Assembly (NCBI RefSeq): GCF_002995785.1
Contig: NZ_PVXO01000048.1
Span: 1 to 44,799 of the forward strand
Reading direction: 5' to 3'
Origin: Clostridium liquoris
GTDB lineage: Bacteria; Bacillota; Clostridia; Clostridiales; Clostridiaceae
DNA: 44,799 nt
The first letter of the stretch is position 1; the number at the start of each line of letters is the position of its first letter. A model generated the notes under the pieces. The model did not search any database. It was not told the origin of the DNA and saw nothing but the letters and a program-made list of their open reading frames with translations. The translations under genes were made by a program, and so were the position numbers. Of the stretch, positions 28,238-37,284 are shown one piece after another.

Positions 28238-30076
28238 TCTAGGTAAAGCCTTATTTTTAGTGCCTTTTCTCACTATATTCCTATAAGGGATCAAACAATT
28301 TCTTCCTTTTCCAATTAAATCTTCTCTACCGCATTTTTCCAAAGCTTCTTTTACTAATTTATAATTTTGAGGCATATTAAATTGAAGTAAAGCCCTTTGC
28401 ATATTTTTTTCCTTTTGTTCTCTAGGTATATATACTGGTTTACCTGTTAAAGGGTTTACACCTGTATAATACATAGCGGTAGAAAGACTGCCAGGAGTTG
28501 GGTAAAAGTCCTGAACCTGCTCAGGTGTATAACCCATAGTCTTTATATATTCAGCCAATTCTATAGCGGCATTTAAATCTGAACCAGGATGGCTAGACAT
28601 AAGATAAGGAACTAAATACTGCTTTTTATTAATTTTTTTATTTATAGCATAGTATTTTTCTGAAAACTTATCATAAACTTTTTTGTCTGGTTTTCCCATT
28701 AATTTTAGAACTTTGCTGTTTATATGCTCTGGGGCAACCTTCAATTGACCGCTTACATGATATTTACATAGTTCTTCAAAAAAGCTGTCATTTTTATCAC
28801 ACATTAAATAGTCAAATCTAATACCTGAACGTATAAAAACTTTTTTAACCTTTGGAAGAGCTCTTATATTTCTCAATAGGTTCAAATATTCACTATGATC
28901 AACTATCAAGTTTTTACAAGGTGTTGGAAACATACATTGTCTATCTCTGCATGTGCCAACCTTTTCTTGAATTTTACAGGATTTATGCCTAAAGTTAGCA
29001 GTAGGCCCTCCTACATCATGGATATAGCCTTTAAAATCATCTAGTGTGGTTAATAGCTTAGCTTCATCTATAATGGATTCCTCACTTCTATTTTGTATCA
29101 TCCTGCCTTGATGAAAAGTTAAGGCACAGAAAGAGCAGGAACCAAAGCATCCTCTATGGCTGGTTATAGAGAATTTAACCTCTTGTATAGCAGGGATACC
29201 TCCTTTTGCCTCATAAATAGGATGATAAGTTCTAGTATAAGGCAAAGAGTATACCCTATCCATTTCTTCTTGAGTAAGAGGAAGTTGAGGAGGATTTTGA
29301 ACTATATACCTATCATTGTGCTTTTGTATAATACCTTTGCCTCTTATAGGATCTTGCTCATAATACTCTAATTTAAAGCTCTCAGCATAAGATTTCTTGC
29401 TTTCTATACATTCTTCATAGGAAGGAATTTTAACAAAATTTCTTAGATTGCTTATATCATTTGTAGAGTATACAGTACCTCTTAAATCTGTAATGTTTGA
29501 AAAAGTCATTCCATATCTTAATAGATCCGCAAGCTGCACAATAGTTTTTTCTCCCATGCCATATATCAATAAATCTGCCTTGGCGTCCAGGAGAATACTT
29601 CTTCTTATTTTGTTATCCCAATAATCATAGTGGGCAAATCTTCTTAAACTACTTTCTATTCCGCCTATTACTATAGGCACATCTTTGTAAGCTTCCCTAG
29701 CTTTATTTGAATAAACTATTACAGCTCTATCTGGTCTATGACCTTCTTCACCACCAGGAGAATACAAATCTTCATGCCTTTTTTTCTTAGCTGCAGTATA
29801 GTGATTTACCATGGAATCTATATTGCCAGAGTTGATTAAGAAAGCTAACTTAGGTTTACCCAAAACCTTAAAACTATTTACATCTTTCCAATCTGGCTGT
29901 GCTATAATTCCTACAGTATATCCTGCATCCTCTAAAACTCTTCCAATTATTGCAGTACCAAAGGAAGGGTGATCTACATAAGCATCCCCAGTTATTAAAA
30001 CAAAATCCAGTTCATTTATTCCATTTTCTTTTAAGTCTTGTTTATTTATGGGTAGAAATTTTTTTCCTAATCTCAT
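28226..30076 (-). CDS. YgiQ-family radical SAM protein
   Basis: The 616-residue protein has the YgiQ layout: an N-terminal domain ([25 protein letters not shown]), then a radical SAM core with the [15 protein letters not shown] motif (CxxxCxxC) binding a 4Fe-4S cluster, and the [14 protein letters not shown] and SHPGSD segments. Extra Cys residues ([12 protein letters not shown]) may bind a further cluster. The reaction of this family is not established. GGAG lies about 12 bases before the ATG. It is monocistronic. Confidence 0.92.
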   Translation of the reverse strand: MRLGKKFLPINKQDLKENGINELDFVLITGDAYVDHPSFGTAIIGRVLEDAGYTVGIIAQPDWKDVNSFKVLGKPKLAFLINSGNIDSMVNHYTAAKKKRHEDLYSPGGEEGHRPDRAVIVYSNKAREAYKDVPIVIGGIESSLRRFAHYDYWDNKIRRSILLDAKADLLIYGMGEKTIVQLADLLRYGMTFSNITDLRGTVYSTNDISNLRNFVKIPSYEECIESKKSYAESFKLEYYEQDPIRGKGIIQKHNDRYIVQNPPQLPLTQEEMDRVYSLPYTRTYHPIYEAKGGIPAIQEVKFSITSHRGCFGSCSFCALTFHQGRMIQNRSEESIIDEAKLLTTLDDFKGYIHDVGGPTANFRHKSCKIQEKVGTCRDRQCMFPTPCKNLIVDHSEYLNLLRNIRALPKVKKVFIRSGIRFDYLMCDKNDSFFEELCKYHVSGQLKVAPEHINSKVLKLMGKPDKKVYDKFSEKYYAINKKINKKQYLVPYLMSSHPGSDLNAAIELAEYIKTMGYTPEQVQDFYPTPGSLSTAMYYTGVNPLTGKPVYIPREQKEKNMQRALLQFNMPQNYKLVKEALEKCGREDLIGKGRNCLIPYRNIVRKGTKNKALPRKNH

Positions 30077-30100
30077 TTATACTGTGTCTCCGTTTCAATT

Positions 30101-30142
30101 ATATTTTCACTTTATAATATTAGCATAATTAAGTGAAAATAT
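30101..30142. repeat. perfect 12-bp inverted repeat in the ygiQ upstream region
   Basis: ATATTTTCACTT (30101-30112) and its complement (30131-30142) flank 18 bases that include TATAAT (30113-30118). It is an operator candidate for one of the divergent genes or a hairpin; I cannot tell which. Confidence 0.45.
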
Positions 30143-30245
30143 ATAGGATACTAAGATAGTTTCATGTATAATTAAGAAGACCATGAAATTTTATTTATAC
30201 TTATAACTATGTAATATTCTAAATTACAAAGGGAGGCCATGGAAA

Positions 30246-32069
30246 ATGGAAAAAGTTCTTAAAAAACTTATCTTTACCGGCGTTTTAGGTTTTATTACTT
30301 TATTATCATTAAATTCTAAGGTATATGCCGCAGCAGAAGTCAGCCGTATAGAGGGAAATAATAGATTTGAGACCTCTATTGCTATATCCAAAAATGGCTG
30401 GGGAAAATCTGATTACGCTGTATTAGCAAATGGAATGAGTTCCTCAGATGCACTTAGTGCTAGCCCTTTAGCTGCTAAGTACAATGCACCTATAATTCTA
30501 GTAAACAGTAAGCAATTAGATACAATGACTACAGAAGAACTTAATAGATTAGGTGTAAAAAAGGTATTTATTATTGGCGGGACGGGAGTTATTTCAAAGG
30601 ACATTGAAGACAAGCTTCATAGTCTAAATATTCAAACCGATAGATACTGGGGACATGATAGATTTGATACAGCTGTAGATGTTGCTAAAAGATTAGATGA
30701 CTTTAATGAAATAGTAATAACCAGTGGTTTTGGTTTTGCAGATGCTTTATCTATAGCTCCCATTGCGGGGAAAAAGGGAATACCCATTTTATTAACTTCA
30801 AAAGATAGTTTACCTAAGGTTGTGATGGATTTCTTACAGGAAAAAACCAATAATAACCTTGGAAGCCTAAAAACCTATATAATAGGTGGATCGGGGGTTG
30901 TAAGTAATACAATAGAAAAACAATTTCCTAATTGTGAAAGATTATCTGGTCAAGGAAGATATGAAACAAATATAGCAGTATTAAACAGATTTTCTGAAGA
31001 TATAAATTTTAACAATATTTATATTGCAAATGGACAAGACTTCCCAGATGCTTTATCAGGCTCTGCTCTTGCTCAAAAAAATTCATCTGGAATAATACTA
31101 TCTAATAAGATAATTTCAAGCACTACAGAAAAGTTTGTTAAGTCTAAGCTTGATTTGGTTGAAAAGATAAATATAATAGGAGGAAAAGGAGTTTTCCTTG
31201 ACAGCAATATAGATGATATATTATATACAAAAAACGGTGGTAATAGTGAAGGAAATATAATAAATTTGGGACTTGTAGTGAAAGATGGGGATTGGATTTA
31301 CCATAAAAATACCAAGAACGGATATATATTTAAATCCAAGGGTGATGAGAATGTAAGTGCCCAAGTTAATTCTGATGATTCTTACTATATAAATGTGGTA
31401 GGAGATTGGATATATTATGTTAGTAATGAAGGGTATATTTATAAAATAACCGTAGATGGGAAGGATAGAACCAAATTAAATAATACCCCTGTAGAATACA
31501 TGAAAGCTGAAGGAAACTATATTTACTATGTCCAAGGAGATGGCATTAAAAATTATAAAATATATAGAATGAATTTAGATGGAAGTAATGAGGAATTTAT
31601 AGACAATACTAATGCTGTTAGCATAAATGTAGTGGGAGATTGGATTTATTATAGTGACGGTATTCTAGGGAATATATATAAATTTAATGTAAATGATAAA
31701 AATGATAAAATTAAAATAACAGAGGATTCTGTTGGGTTTATAAATGTATCAGGTGATTGGATTTATTATGGCAATATTTCTGATGGCGGGAAAATTTATA
31801 AAATAAAAACTGATGGAAGTGAAAGGACTAAAGTAACTGATGATTCAGCAGGATATATAAATGTTTCTGGGGATTATGTTTATTATTTAAATATAAGCGA
31901 TAATAGCCAATTGTATAAAGTAAAGATAGATGGAAGTGAAAGAAAGAAAATAGGTGATGAAGCTGTAGCCTTGATAAATGTAGCTGGGGGTTGGGTTTAT
32001 TACTTAAATTATGATATTGAATTCTGTAGGGTAAGAACCGATGGTACAACAAGACAATTAGTAAAATAA
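30246..32069 (+). CDS. cell-wall-binding CWB2 protein with DUF5050 repeats
   Basis: The 607-residue exported protein has a signal peptide (residues 1-28, KK..LGFITLLSLNSKVYAAA). Three CWB2 modules follow (about 33-330; repeated RIEGNNRFETSIAIS, then DALSASPLA, then VFIIGGTGVIS), which anchor proteins to cell-wall polymer in clostridia. The C-terminal half (about 345-605) is a DUF5050-type array of about six ~40-residue units with GDWIYY and YKI..DG, likely a beta-propeller. GGGAGG precedes the ATG. No terminator is visible before the next leader ORF. Binding target unknown. Confidence 0.92.
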   Translation: MEKVLKKLIFTGVLGFITLLSLNSKVYAAAEVSRIEGNNRFETSIAISKNGWGKSDYAVLANGMSSSDALSASPLAAKYNAPIILVNSKQLDTMTTEELNRLGVKKVFIIGGTGVISKDIEDKLHSLNIQTDRYWGHDRFDTAVDVAKRLDDFNEIVITSGFGFADALSIAPIAGKKGIPILLTSKDSLPKVVMDFLQEKTNNNLGSLKTYIIGGSGVVSNTIEKQFPNCERLSGQGRYETNIAVLNRFSEDINFNNIYIANGQDFPDALSGSALAQKNSSGIILSNKIISSTTEKFVKSKLDLVEKINIIGGKGVFLDSNIDDILYTKNGGNSEGNIINLGLVVKDGDWIYHKNTKNGYIFKSKGDENVSAQVNSDDSYYINVVGDWIYYVSNEGYIYKITVDGKDRTKLNNTPVEYMKAEGNYIYYVQGDGIKNYKIYRMNLDGSNEEFIDNTNAVSINVVGDWIYYSDGILGNIYKFNVNDKNDKIKITEDSVGFINVSGDWIYYGNISDGGKIYKIKTDGSERTKVTDDSAGYINVSGDYVYYLNISDNSQLYKVKIDGSERKKIGDEAVALINVAGGWVYYLNYDIEFCRVRTDGTTRQLVK

Positions 32070-32107
32070 TAATTTATTTATAGTTGATTTTTAGGTGGTG
32101 AAATTCA

Positions 32108-32218
32108 ATGGAAAGTGGCCCTTGTGGTGGTCGGACAAATTTTAAAAATTTAATATTGAAAGCAGAGGAATACTTAATTGAGGATAGTAGCTCTTTTTAT
32201 ATTATAAAAGCATTTTAA
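32108..32218 (+). CDS. candidate 36-residue leader peptide
   Basis: ATG at 32108 follows a good SD (AGGTGGTGA). The ORF encodes MESGPCGGRTNFKNLILKAE and continues to a TAA at 32216-32218, 57 bases before the MgtE-like gene. The later codons lie in strand A of the competing stems at 32162-32272, and its stop codon overlaps strand D. This placement is typical of leader peptides that control a downstream gene. I do not recognise the sequence; it may also be a small protein or chance. Confidence 0.5.
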   Translation: MESGPCGGRTNFKNLILKAEEYLIEDSSSFYIIKAF

Positions 32219-32274
32219 TCAAGTATTGATTTCTATATATAGATATTCCTCTGCGTAAAAGAGGAGGAATATTT
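32162..32274 (+). promoter_or_regulatory. mutually exclusive RNA stems over the MgtE-like gene's SD
   Basis: Strand A (GCAGAGGAATA, 32162-32172) pairs perfectly over 11 bp with B (32244-32254). B also pairs over 9 bp (32243-32251) with C (32264-32272), which includes the SD GAGGAGG of the next gene. A further stem pairs AATACTT (32169-32175) with AAGTATT (32221-32227), competing with A-B. So A-B leaves the SD free, while B-C hides it. The leader ORF covers A and ends in the middle. Confidence 0.6.
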
Positions 32275-33540
32275 ATGGAAATGGTAGGAAGTTTCTTCTT
32301 AAGTAAGGTGCTCTACAAAAAGGTTTATGACGAGTCCGGAGATAATATTGGTAAGCTGTGGGATGTATATGTTACTACAGAAGATGGTTTGCCAAGGGTT
32401 ATAGGCTATAAGTTAAAAAAAGACAGAGAAATTTTTAATTATGAATTTAAAAATATAAGTTTTTATCAAGATGATAATGGAAAGATGTCTATAAAAGTAA
32501 AGGGAGCTCGTGAGATAATTCCAAGAACCTATTCTTATCTTTTATCAAAACATTTATTGGATAAACAAATTGTGGATATTAATGGCAAAAAGTTAGTTAA
32601 GGTTAATGATTTAAGGATAGCAGAAATAGCTGGAGAGTTAAAAGTAATAGCGGTAGATACAGGCATAATGGCTTTAGGCAGAAGATTGGGAATTGAATCA
32701 ATGGTAACAAATATTTATAAACTTCTTAATAAAAAACCTAAAGATAGTATAATTATGTGGGATAACGTGGAATCTATAGAGATGATAAATGACAGCTTAA
32801 AGCTTTCTGTGCCTTATCAAAAGTTATCAAAGCTTCATCCTGCAGATCTAGCAGATATATTAGAGAAAATGGATACAAAATATAGAAAAAAAGTATTTGA
32901 AACAATTGATGAAGATTTAGCAGCTAATATATTAGAAGAAATTGAACCGGAAATACAGGCAGATATTTTGGAAAATCTAAGTCAATCAAAGAGAACAGAA
33001 GTCTTAGAAAGCATGCCTAATGATGAGATTGCAGACATACTAGATGAAGTGGATGAAGAAACAGCAGAAAAAATTCTTTTGACTATGGAAAAAGAAGACG
33101 CAGAAGAAGTAAGAACTCTTATGAAATATGAAGAAAAGGTTGTAGGCAGTATAATGAACAAAGATTTTATATCATTTAATATAAATATTACAGCTGGAGA
33201 AACCATAGAACTTTTAAGGGATATAAAGCCTGATGATGAAGTAATGCATTATGTATATATTGTAGATGAAAATGAAAAATTAAAAGGCACAGTATCCCTT
33301 AGAGATTTGGTAATATCTTCTCCAGATAAAAGATTATTTGATATAATGCAGGAGGATTTAATTAATATCAAGGATAATCAAGGCATAGATGATGCAGTAG
33401 AAATAGCAATCAAATATGATCTTTTATCCATACCTGTAATAAATGATGAAGATAAGTTGTGCGGGATAGTAGTTATTAATGATATTATTGAAGATGTTTT
33501 AGCTCCAACTTGGAGAAAAAGGTTTAAAAAAGCAATATGA
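32275..33540 (+). CDS. PRC-barrel / MgtE_N / CBS-pair protein without a channel domain
   Basis: The 421-residue protein has PRC-barrel-like strands at the N-terminus (residues 1-170: FFLSKVLYKKVYDESGDNIG; VVDINGKKLVKVNDLRI), then the MgtE_N superhelical domain (about 175-280, repeated LHPADLADILEKM type units), then two CBS domains (about 285-410). These are the Mg-sensing cytosolic parts of MgtE, but the transmembrane channel is missing and no hydrophobic segments are present. It may be a stand-alone sensor or a partner of a separate transporter. GAGGAGG precedes the ATG. Confidence 0.88.
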   Translation: MEMVGSFFLSKVLYKKVYDESGDNIGKLWDVYVTTEDGLPRVIGYKLKKDREIFNYEFKNISFYQDDNGKMSIKVKGAREIIPRTYSYLLSKHLLDKQIVDINGKKLVKVNDLRIAEIAGELKVIAVDTGIMALGRRLGIESMVTNIYKLLNKKPKDSIIMWDNVESIEMINDSLKLSVPYQKLSKLHPADLADILEKMDTKYRKKVFETIDEDLAANILEEIEPEIQADILENLSQSKRTEVLESMPNDEIADILDEVDEETAEKILLTMEKEDAEEVRTLMKYEEKVVGSIMNKDFISFNINITAGETIELLRDIKPDDEVMHYVYIVDENEKLKGTVSLRDLVISSPDKRLFDIMQEDLINIKDNQGIDDAVEIAIKYDLLSIPVINDEDKLCGIVVINDIIEDVLAPTWRKRFKKAI

Positions 33541-33550
33541 TTTAATTAAG

Positions 33551-33600
33551 ACTATGTTACATAAGAATGAAATAATTTTTAATGCAACATAGTTTTTTTA
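33551..33600 (+). terminator. terminator after the MgtE_N/CBS gene
   Basis: An 8-bp perfect stem (33551-33558 with 33586-33593) closes a 27-base AT-rich loop and is followed by seven T residues. Confidence 0.75.
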
Positions 33601-33669
33601 TGTATTTTTTTCTTCTCTTAGGTAAAAATAAACGGAGATACATTATTACCAACTGAGGAGTGTATGAAC

Positions 33670-34377
33670 ATGGAAAAACAATTTTCATTTAGAAAAGTTG
33701 TACTTTATATGATGATAGCACTTATAACTTATTTTAGCCTGTACATATACTTTGCTCCCTATAACTATGCACTAAATGTTGTCACTTATTATTATGGTTC
33801 TAATGGAGGAACGGTATATGAAATACAAAAAAAGCTTAAAAATTGGGGATACTATAGTGGAGGTATAGATGGTGTATATGGCTATCAAACATATACTGCT
33901 ATTAGAAAGTTTCAGTCTACCAATGGGCTAAAAGTAGATGGAGTAGTTGGAAGTCAAACTTTAGAGGCTTTGGGAATATATGAAGGACCTACTAATGCCA
34001 GTGGCAATAGCAATTATAATACTAGCAATCAGGATATAAATTTGCTTGCTAGACTTATTAATGGAGAGGCAAGAGGGGAGCCTTATGAAGGGCAGGTAGC
34101 TGTAGGGGCTGTAGTACTTAATAGAACAAGAGATTCAAGATTCCCAAGCACCATAGCAGGAGTTATATATCAACCAGGAGCTTTTACAGCAGTATCGGAT
34201 GGTCAGATAAATGCTGCATTAGAGCAGACTAGTGTGAAGGCTGCAACAGATGCTTTGAATGGATGGGATCCTTCAGGGGGAGCCATATATTATTTTAATC
34301 CTGATACAGCAACTAGTGCTTGGATATGGTCTAGACCCCTAATAAAAATTATTGGAAAACACAGATTTTGTAAATAA
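33670..34377 (+). CDS. sleB: spore cortex-lytic enzyme SleB type
   Basis: The 235-residue protein has a single N-terminal membrane or signal segment (about 9-28), a peptidoglycan-binding domain (about 40-100: GTVYEIQKKLKNWGYYSG, LKVDGVVGSQTLEAL), and a SleB/hydrolase_2 domain (about 118-235) with the catalytic Glu in NGEARGEPYEGQVAVGAVVLNR. SleB lytic transglycosylases open the cortex during germination. The ATG at 33670 has GAGGAG 9 bases ahead; ATG 33664 is too close. No YpeB partner gene is adjacent. Confidence 0.88.
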   Translation: MEKQFSFRKVVLYMMIALITYFSLYIYFAPYNYALNVVTYYYGSNGGTVYEIQKKLKNWGYYSGGIDGVYGYQTYTAIRKFQSTNGLKVDGVVGSQTLEALGIYEGPTNASGNSNYNTSNQDINLLARLINGEARGEPYEGQVAVGAVVLNRTRDSRFPSTIAGVIYQPGAFTAVSDGQINAALEQTSVKAATDALNGWDPSGGAIYYFNPDTATSAWIWSRPLIKIIGKHRFCK

Positions 34378-34382
34378 GAGGG

Positions 34383-34410
34383 TTGACAAATTTAAAATAT
34401 TGAATATAAT
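34383..34410 (+). promoter_or_regulatory. promoter of the cysteine T-box operon
   Basis: TTGACA (34383-34388) and TATAAT (34405-34410) have a 16-base spacer, just after the sleB stop. Confidence 0.8.
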
Positions 34411-34416
34411 AAGATT

Positions 34417-34697
34417 ATATAAATCATACTAAATTAGTCTGAAATACATTGAAAGAGAAGAGTAGCATATATAAAATATACAGAGAGGGAATCTAATATG
34501 CTGAGAGGATTCTTATAGGGAGTTTATGTGAAGTGCCCTCTGGAGTAGTGCACCGAATTAAGTAGGCTGCATCGGTATCACCCGTTATAGTGATAGAGCA
34601 TTGGCTTGTGCTTGAGGTTAGTTCAGTACCTTGTTTTTGGTAGAGTGGAATAGCGAAGTTATAACTTCGTCTCTATATTTTGGAGACGAAGTTTTTT
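34417..34697 (+). ncRNA. T-box leader (Cys, UGC specifier) of the cysKE operon
   Basis: Stem I starts near AGAGAGGG (34483-34490) and returns at CCCTCT (34536-34541). The specifier TGC at 34534-34536 reads cysteine. The antiterminator core reads AGAGTGGAATAGCG (34642-34655), a diverged form of AGGGTGGNACCGCG. A terminator hairpin follows. Uncharged tRNA-Cys should permit transcription of cysK and cysE. Confidence 0.88.
34663..34697 (+). terminator. T-box terminator of the cysKE operon
   Basis: An 11-bp stem (34663-34673 with 34683-34693) has a 9-base loop and six T residues. Its left arm overlaps the antiterminator. Confidence 0.9.
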
Positions 34698-34735
34698 GTG
34701 TAGTTTGAAATTATATGCTTAAGGAGGAATATTAA

Positions 34736-35647
34736 ATGATATATAATAATGTAATAGAAATGATAGGCAATACTCCATTGTTAAAGTTGAGCCATATAGT
34801 TGATGAAAGTATGGCAGAGGTTTACGTAAAACTAGAAAAGCAAAATCCCGGTGGAAGCATAAAGGATAGGACAGCCCTAGGAATGATAGAAAAAGCGGAA
34901 GATTTAGGATTATTAAACCCAGGTGATACTATAGTAGAACCAACCAGTGGAAACACTGGAATAGGACTAGCAATTGTGGGAAGACTTAAAGGATACAAGG
35001 TTATAATTGTAATGCCTGATTCCATGAGTATAGAAAGAAGAAGTATTTTAAAGGCTTATGGGGCTGAGTTAATACTTACTGAAGGAAGGCTTGGAATGAA
35101 GGGTGCTATAGAAAAGGCAGAGGAAATTGTTAAAGGCAAAAAAGGCTTTTATATACCACAACAGTTTGATAATGAAGCAAACCCAGAAAAGCATTATAAA
35201 ACTACTGCGGAAGAAATCCTAAAGGATGTTCCTGATGTGGATATGTTTTTAGCCTCTGTAGGTACAGGGGGGACTCTTATAGGTATAGGCAAAAGATTAA
35301 AGGAAGTAAAAAAGGATGTAAAAGTAATAGCCATAGAGCCTGCTAAATCACCTTTATTATCAGGGGGAGAAGCTGGACCTCATGGCATACAGGGAATAGG
35401 GGCTAACTTTATACCAAGCATATATAAAAAGGAAATAGTAGATAAGGTAATAACAGTTTCAGATGAAGAAGCTTTCAAATATGCAAAACTTGTTGGGAGA
35501 GAAGAAGGAATACTAGTGGGAATATCTTCTGGTGCTAATATTTCAGTAGCTATAACCTTGGCTAAGGCATTGGGAAAAGGGAAAAAAATAGTAACTGTTG
35601 CTGCAGATGGAGGAGAAAAATACTTATCTACAGGAATATATGAATAA
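34736..35647 (+). CDS. cysK: cysteine synthase A (O-acetylserine sulfhydrylase)
   Basis: The 303-residue PLP enzyme makes cysteine from O-acetylserine and sulfide. The PLP-binding Lys lies in NPGGSIKDRTALGMI; the substrate loop EPTSGNTGIGLA, the phosphate-binding GTGGTLIG, and GGEAGPHGIQGIG are intact. GGAGG precedes the ATG. It is the first gene after the Cys T-box and is followed by cysE, which supplies its substrate. Confidence 0.97.
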   Translation: MIYNNVIEMIGNTPLLKLSHIVDESMAEVYVKLEKQNPGGSIKDRTALGMIEKAEDLGLLNPGDTIVEPTSGNTGIGLAIVGRLKGYKVIIVMPDSMSIERRSILKAYGAELILTEGRLGMKGAIEKAEEIVKGKKGFYIPQQFDNEANPEKHYKTTAEEILKDVPDVDMFLASVGTGGTLIGIGKRLKEVKKDVKVIAIEPAKSPLLSGGEAGPHGIQGIGANFIPSIYKKEIVDKVITVSDEEAFKYAKLVGREEGILVGISSGANISVAITLAKALGKGKKIVTVAADGGEKYLSTGIYE

Positions 35648-35685
35648 TTAAAGATTGTTAAATGTTATTAAAATTGGAGGTTAGT

Positions 35686-36252
35686 ATGTTTAAGAATTTA
35701 AAATATGATATAGATAATGTAATGAAAAATGATCCTGCAGCAAGAAATAGACTAGAGGTTTTTCTACTTTACCCTTGCATTCACGCTATAATAAATCATA
35801 GAATAGCTAATTTTTTTTACAAAATCAAGTTATTCTTTATGGCAAGACTTATATCTCAGATATCAAGACATTTTACTGGTATAGAGATACACCCAGGAGC
35901 CACAATAGGCAAAGGTTTATTTATAGACCATGGTATGGGAGTAGTTATAGGGGAAACTGCTGAAATAGGAGACAATGTAACTATGTATCATGGGGTAACC
36001 TTAGGAGGTACGGGTAAAAATAAAGGGAAAAGACATCCTACTGTAGGCAATAATGTAATAATAGGAAGTGGAGCAAAAGTATTAGGGCCCATAAATCTTG
36101 GAGATAATGTTAAAATAGGAGCTAATGCAGTAGTATTAAAGGATATACCTGCTAATTGCACAGCAGTAGGTATACCAGCTAAGGTGGTTAAATGTAATAA
36201 TAACGAAGTAATAGAGATGAATGAGTATAGAACAATAGCAAAGGGATTTTAA
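35686..36252 (+). CDS. cysE: serine O-acetyltransferase
   Basis: The 188-residue enzyme acetylates serine with acetyl-CoA to give O-acetylserine for CysK. The left-handed beta-helix is marked by hexapeptides ([19 protein letters not shown], then [25 protein letters not shown]). The ATG at 35686 follows GGAGG; an in-frame start at 35662 lies before that SD. The short N-terminus is typical of Gram-positive forms. Confidence 0.96.
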   Translation: MFKNLKYDIDNVMKNDPAARNRLEVFLLYPCIHAIINHRIANFFYKIKLFFMARLISQISRHFTGIEIHPGATIGKGLFIDHGMGVVIGETAEIGDNVTMYHGVTLGGTGKNKGKRHPTVGNNVIIGSGAKVLGPINLGDNVKIGANAVVLKDIPANCTAVGIPAKVVKCNNNEVIEMNEYRTIAKGF

Positions 36253-36265
36253 TGGAGTTGAGGAT

Positions 36266-37246
36266 ATGGACAACAAAGAAAAAATAATTAAATATTGTAA
36301 TAATTTAGGGCTAGATAACCTTGGATTTACTTCCTGTAGAAAATTTAAAGGATTAGAAGAATATTTTTATTTAAGAAAAAGTAAGGGACAAGAAAATGAA
36401 TTTGAGGAAAAGGATATCCAAAAGCGAATAAACCCTGATATTTATATGAGAGAAGGAAAGGCAATAATATCCATTGCCTTTCCTTATGTATTTAACAAAA
36501 ATTTCAATAATAAGTTTTATTTTTCTAAGTATACTATGGGTAGGGACTATCATTTAGTAGTTACCGAGCATTTAAAAAAAATCTGTGCTTTTATAGAGTT
36601 TTTAGGAGGAAAAGCTAAGTATTTTGTAGATAGTAATGCTTTGCCTGAAAGATATATAGCTAGTCTTTGTGGAATAGGATTTATAGGTAAAAATAATATG
36701 CTTATAACTGAAAAATATGGCTCTTATGTTTTCCTAGGAGAAATAATTACGGACTTAGAATTAGATGAAGATAATCCTTTAAGGCGTAAATGTGGGGAAT
36801 GTAATTTATGTTTGAAAGCATGTCCAACTAATTCAATAGGTGAACATGAAAATAATTCTAATATATGTTTATCATATATAACGCAAAAGAAGGATATAGA
36901 GAATAGTTGGTTTCATAAATTGCAGGGAAGACTCTTTGGCTGTGACACCTGCCAAGGGGTTTGTCCATATAACAAAAAGGCAAGCTTATCTACTATAGAA
37001 GCATTTGAGCCCTTCCCATTTATGGAGGAAGTAAATATAGAAGAATTAATTAATATGGATAATAAAACCTTCAGGGATAAATATGCATTAACTTCCTGTG
37101 GATGGAGAGGAAAGAACATTCTTATAAGAAATGCTCTAATAAATGTATTTGAAAAAGCAGAAAACTATAAGGTGGGAGTAAAGCACTTTAATTCACCTTA
37201 TGTAAAGGATTATTATAGTAGACTTTTACAATTGCACAAACTATAA
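36266..37246 (+). CDS. queG: epoxyqueuosine reductase QueG
   Basis: The 326-residue cobalamin- and Fe-S-dependent enzyme performs the last step of queuosine synthesis in tRNA. Segment LPERYIASLCGIGFIGKNNMLI is typical. Two 4Fe-4S motifs are present: C176, C179, C182, C186 (CGECNLCLKACP) and C226, C229, C233 (CDTCQGVCP) plus a Cys near 207. GGAGTTGAGGA precedes the ATG. It begins 14 bases after cysE, so it shares the Cys T-box transcript. Confidence 0.94.
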   Translation: MDNKEKIIKYCNNLGLDNLGFTSCRKFKGLEEYFYLRKSKGQENEFEEKDIQKRINPDIYMREGKAIISIAFPYVFNKNFNNKFYFSKYTMGRDYHLVVTEHLKKICAFIEFLGGKAKYFVDSNALPERYIASLCGIGFIGKNNMLITEKYGSYVFLGEIITDLELDEDNPLRRKCGECNLCLKACPTNSIGEHENNSNICLSYITQKKDIENSWFHKLQGRLFGCDTCQGVCPYNKKASLSTIEAFEPFPFMEEVNIEELINMDNKTFRDKYALTSCGWRGKNILIRNALINVFEKAENYKVGVKHFNSPYVKDYYSRLLQLHKL

Positions 37247-37284
37247 TTTAAGTATACATTGTTTTATGAAAGGTGGAGCGGTTT

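Noticed and set aside
32162-32274. Known Mg2+ riboswitch (M-box or yybP-ykoY) ahead of the MgtE-like gene
   Set aside because: The region is too short and lacks the conserved cores of both classes; only competing stems and a leader ORF are visible.
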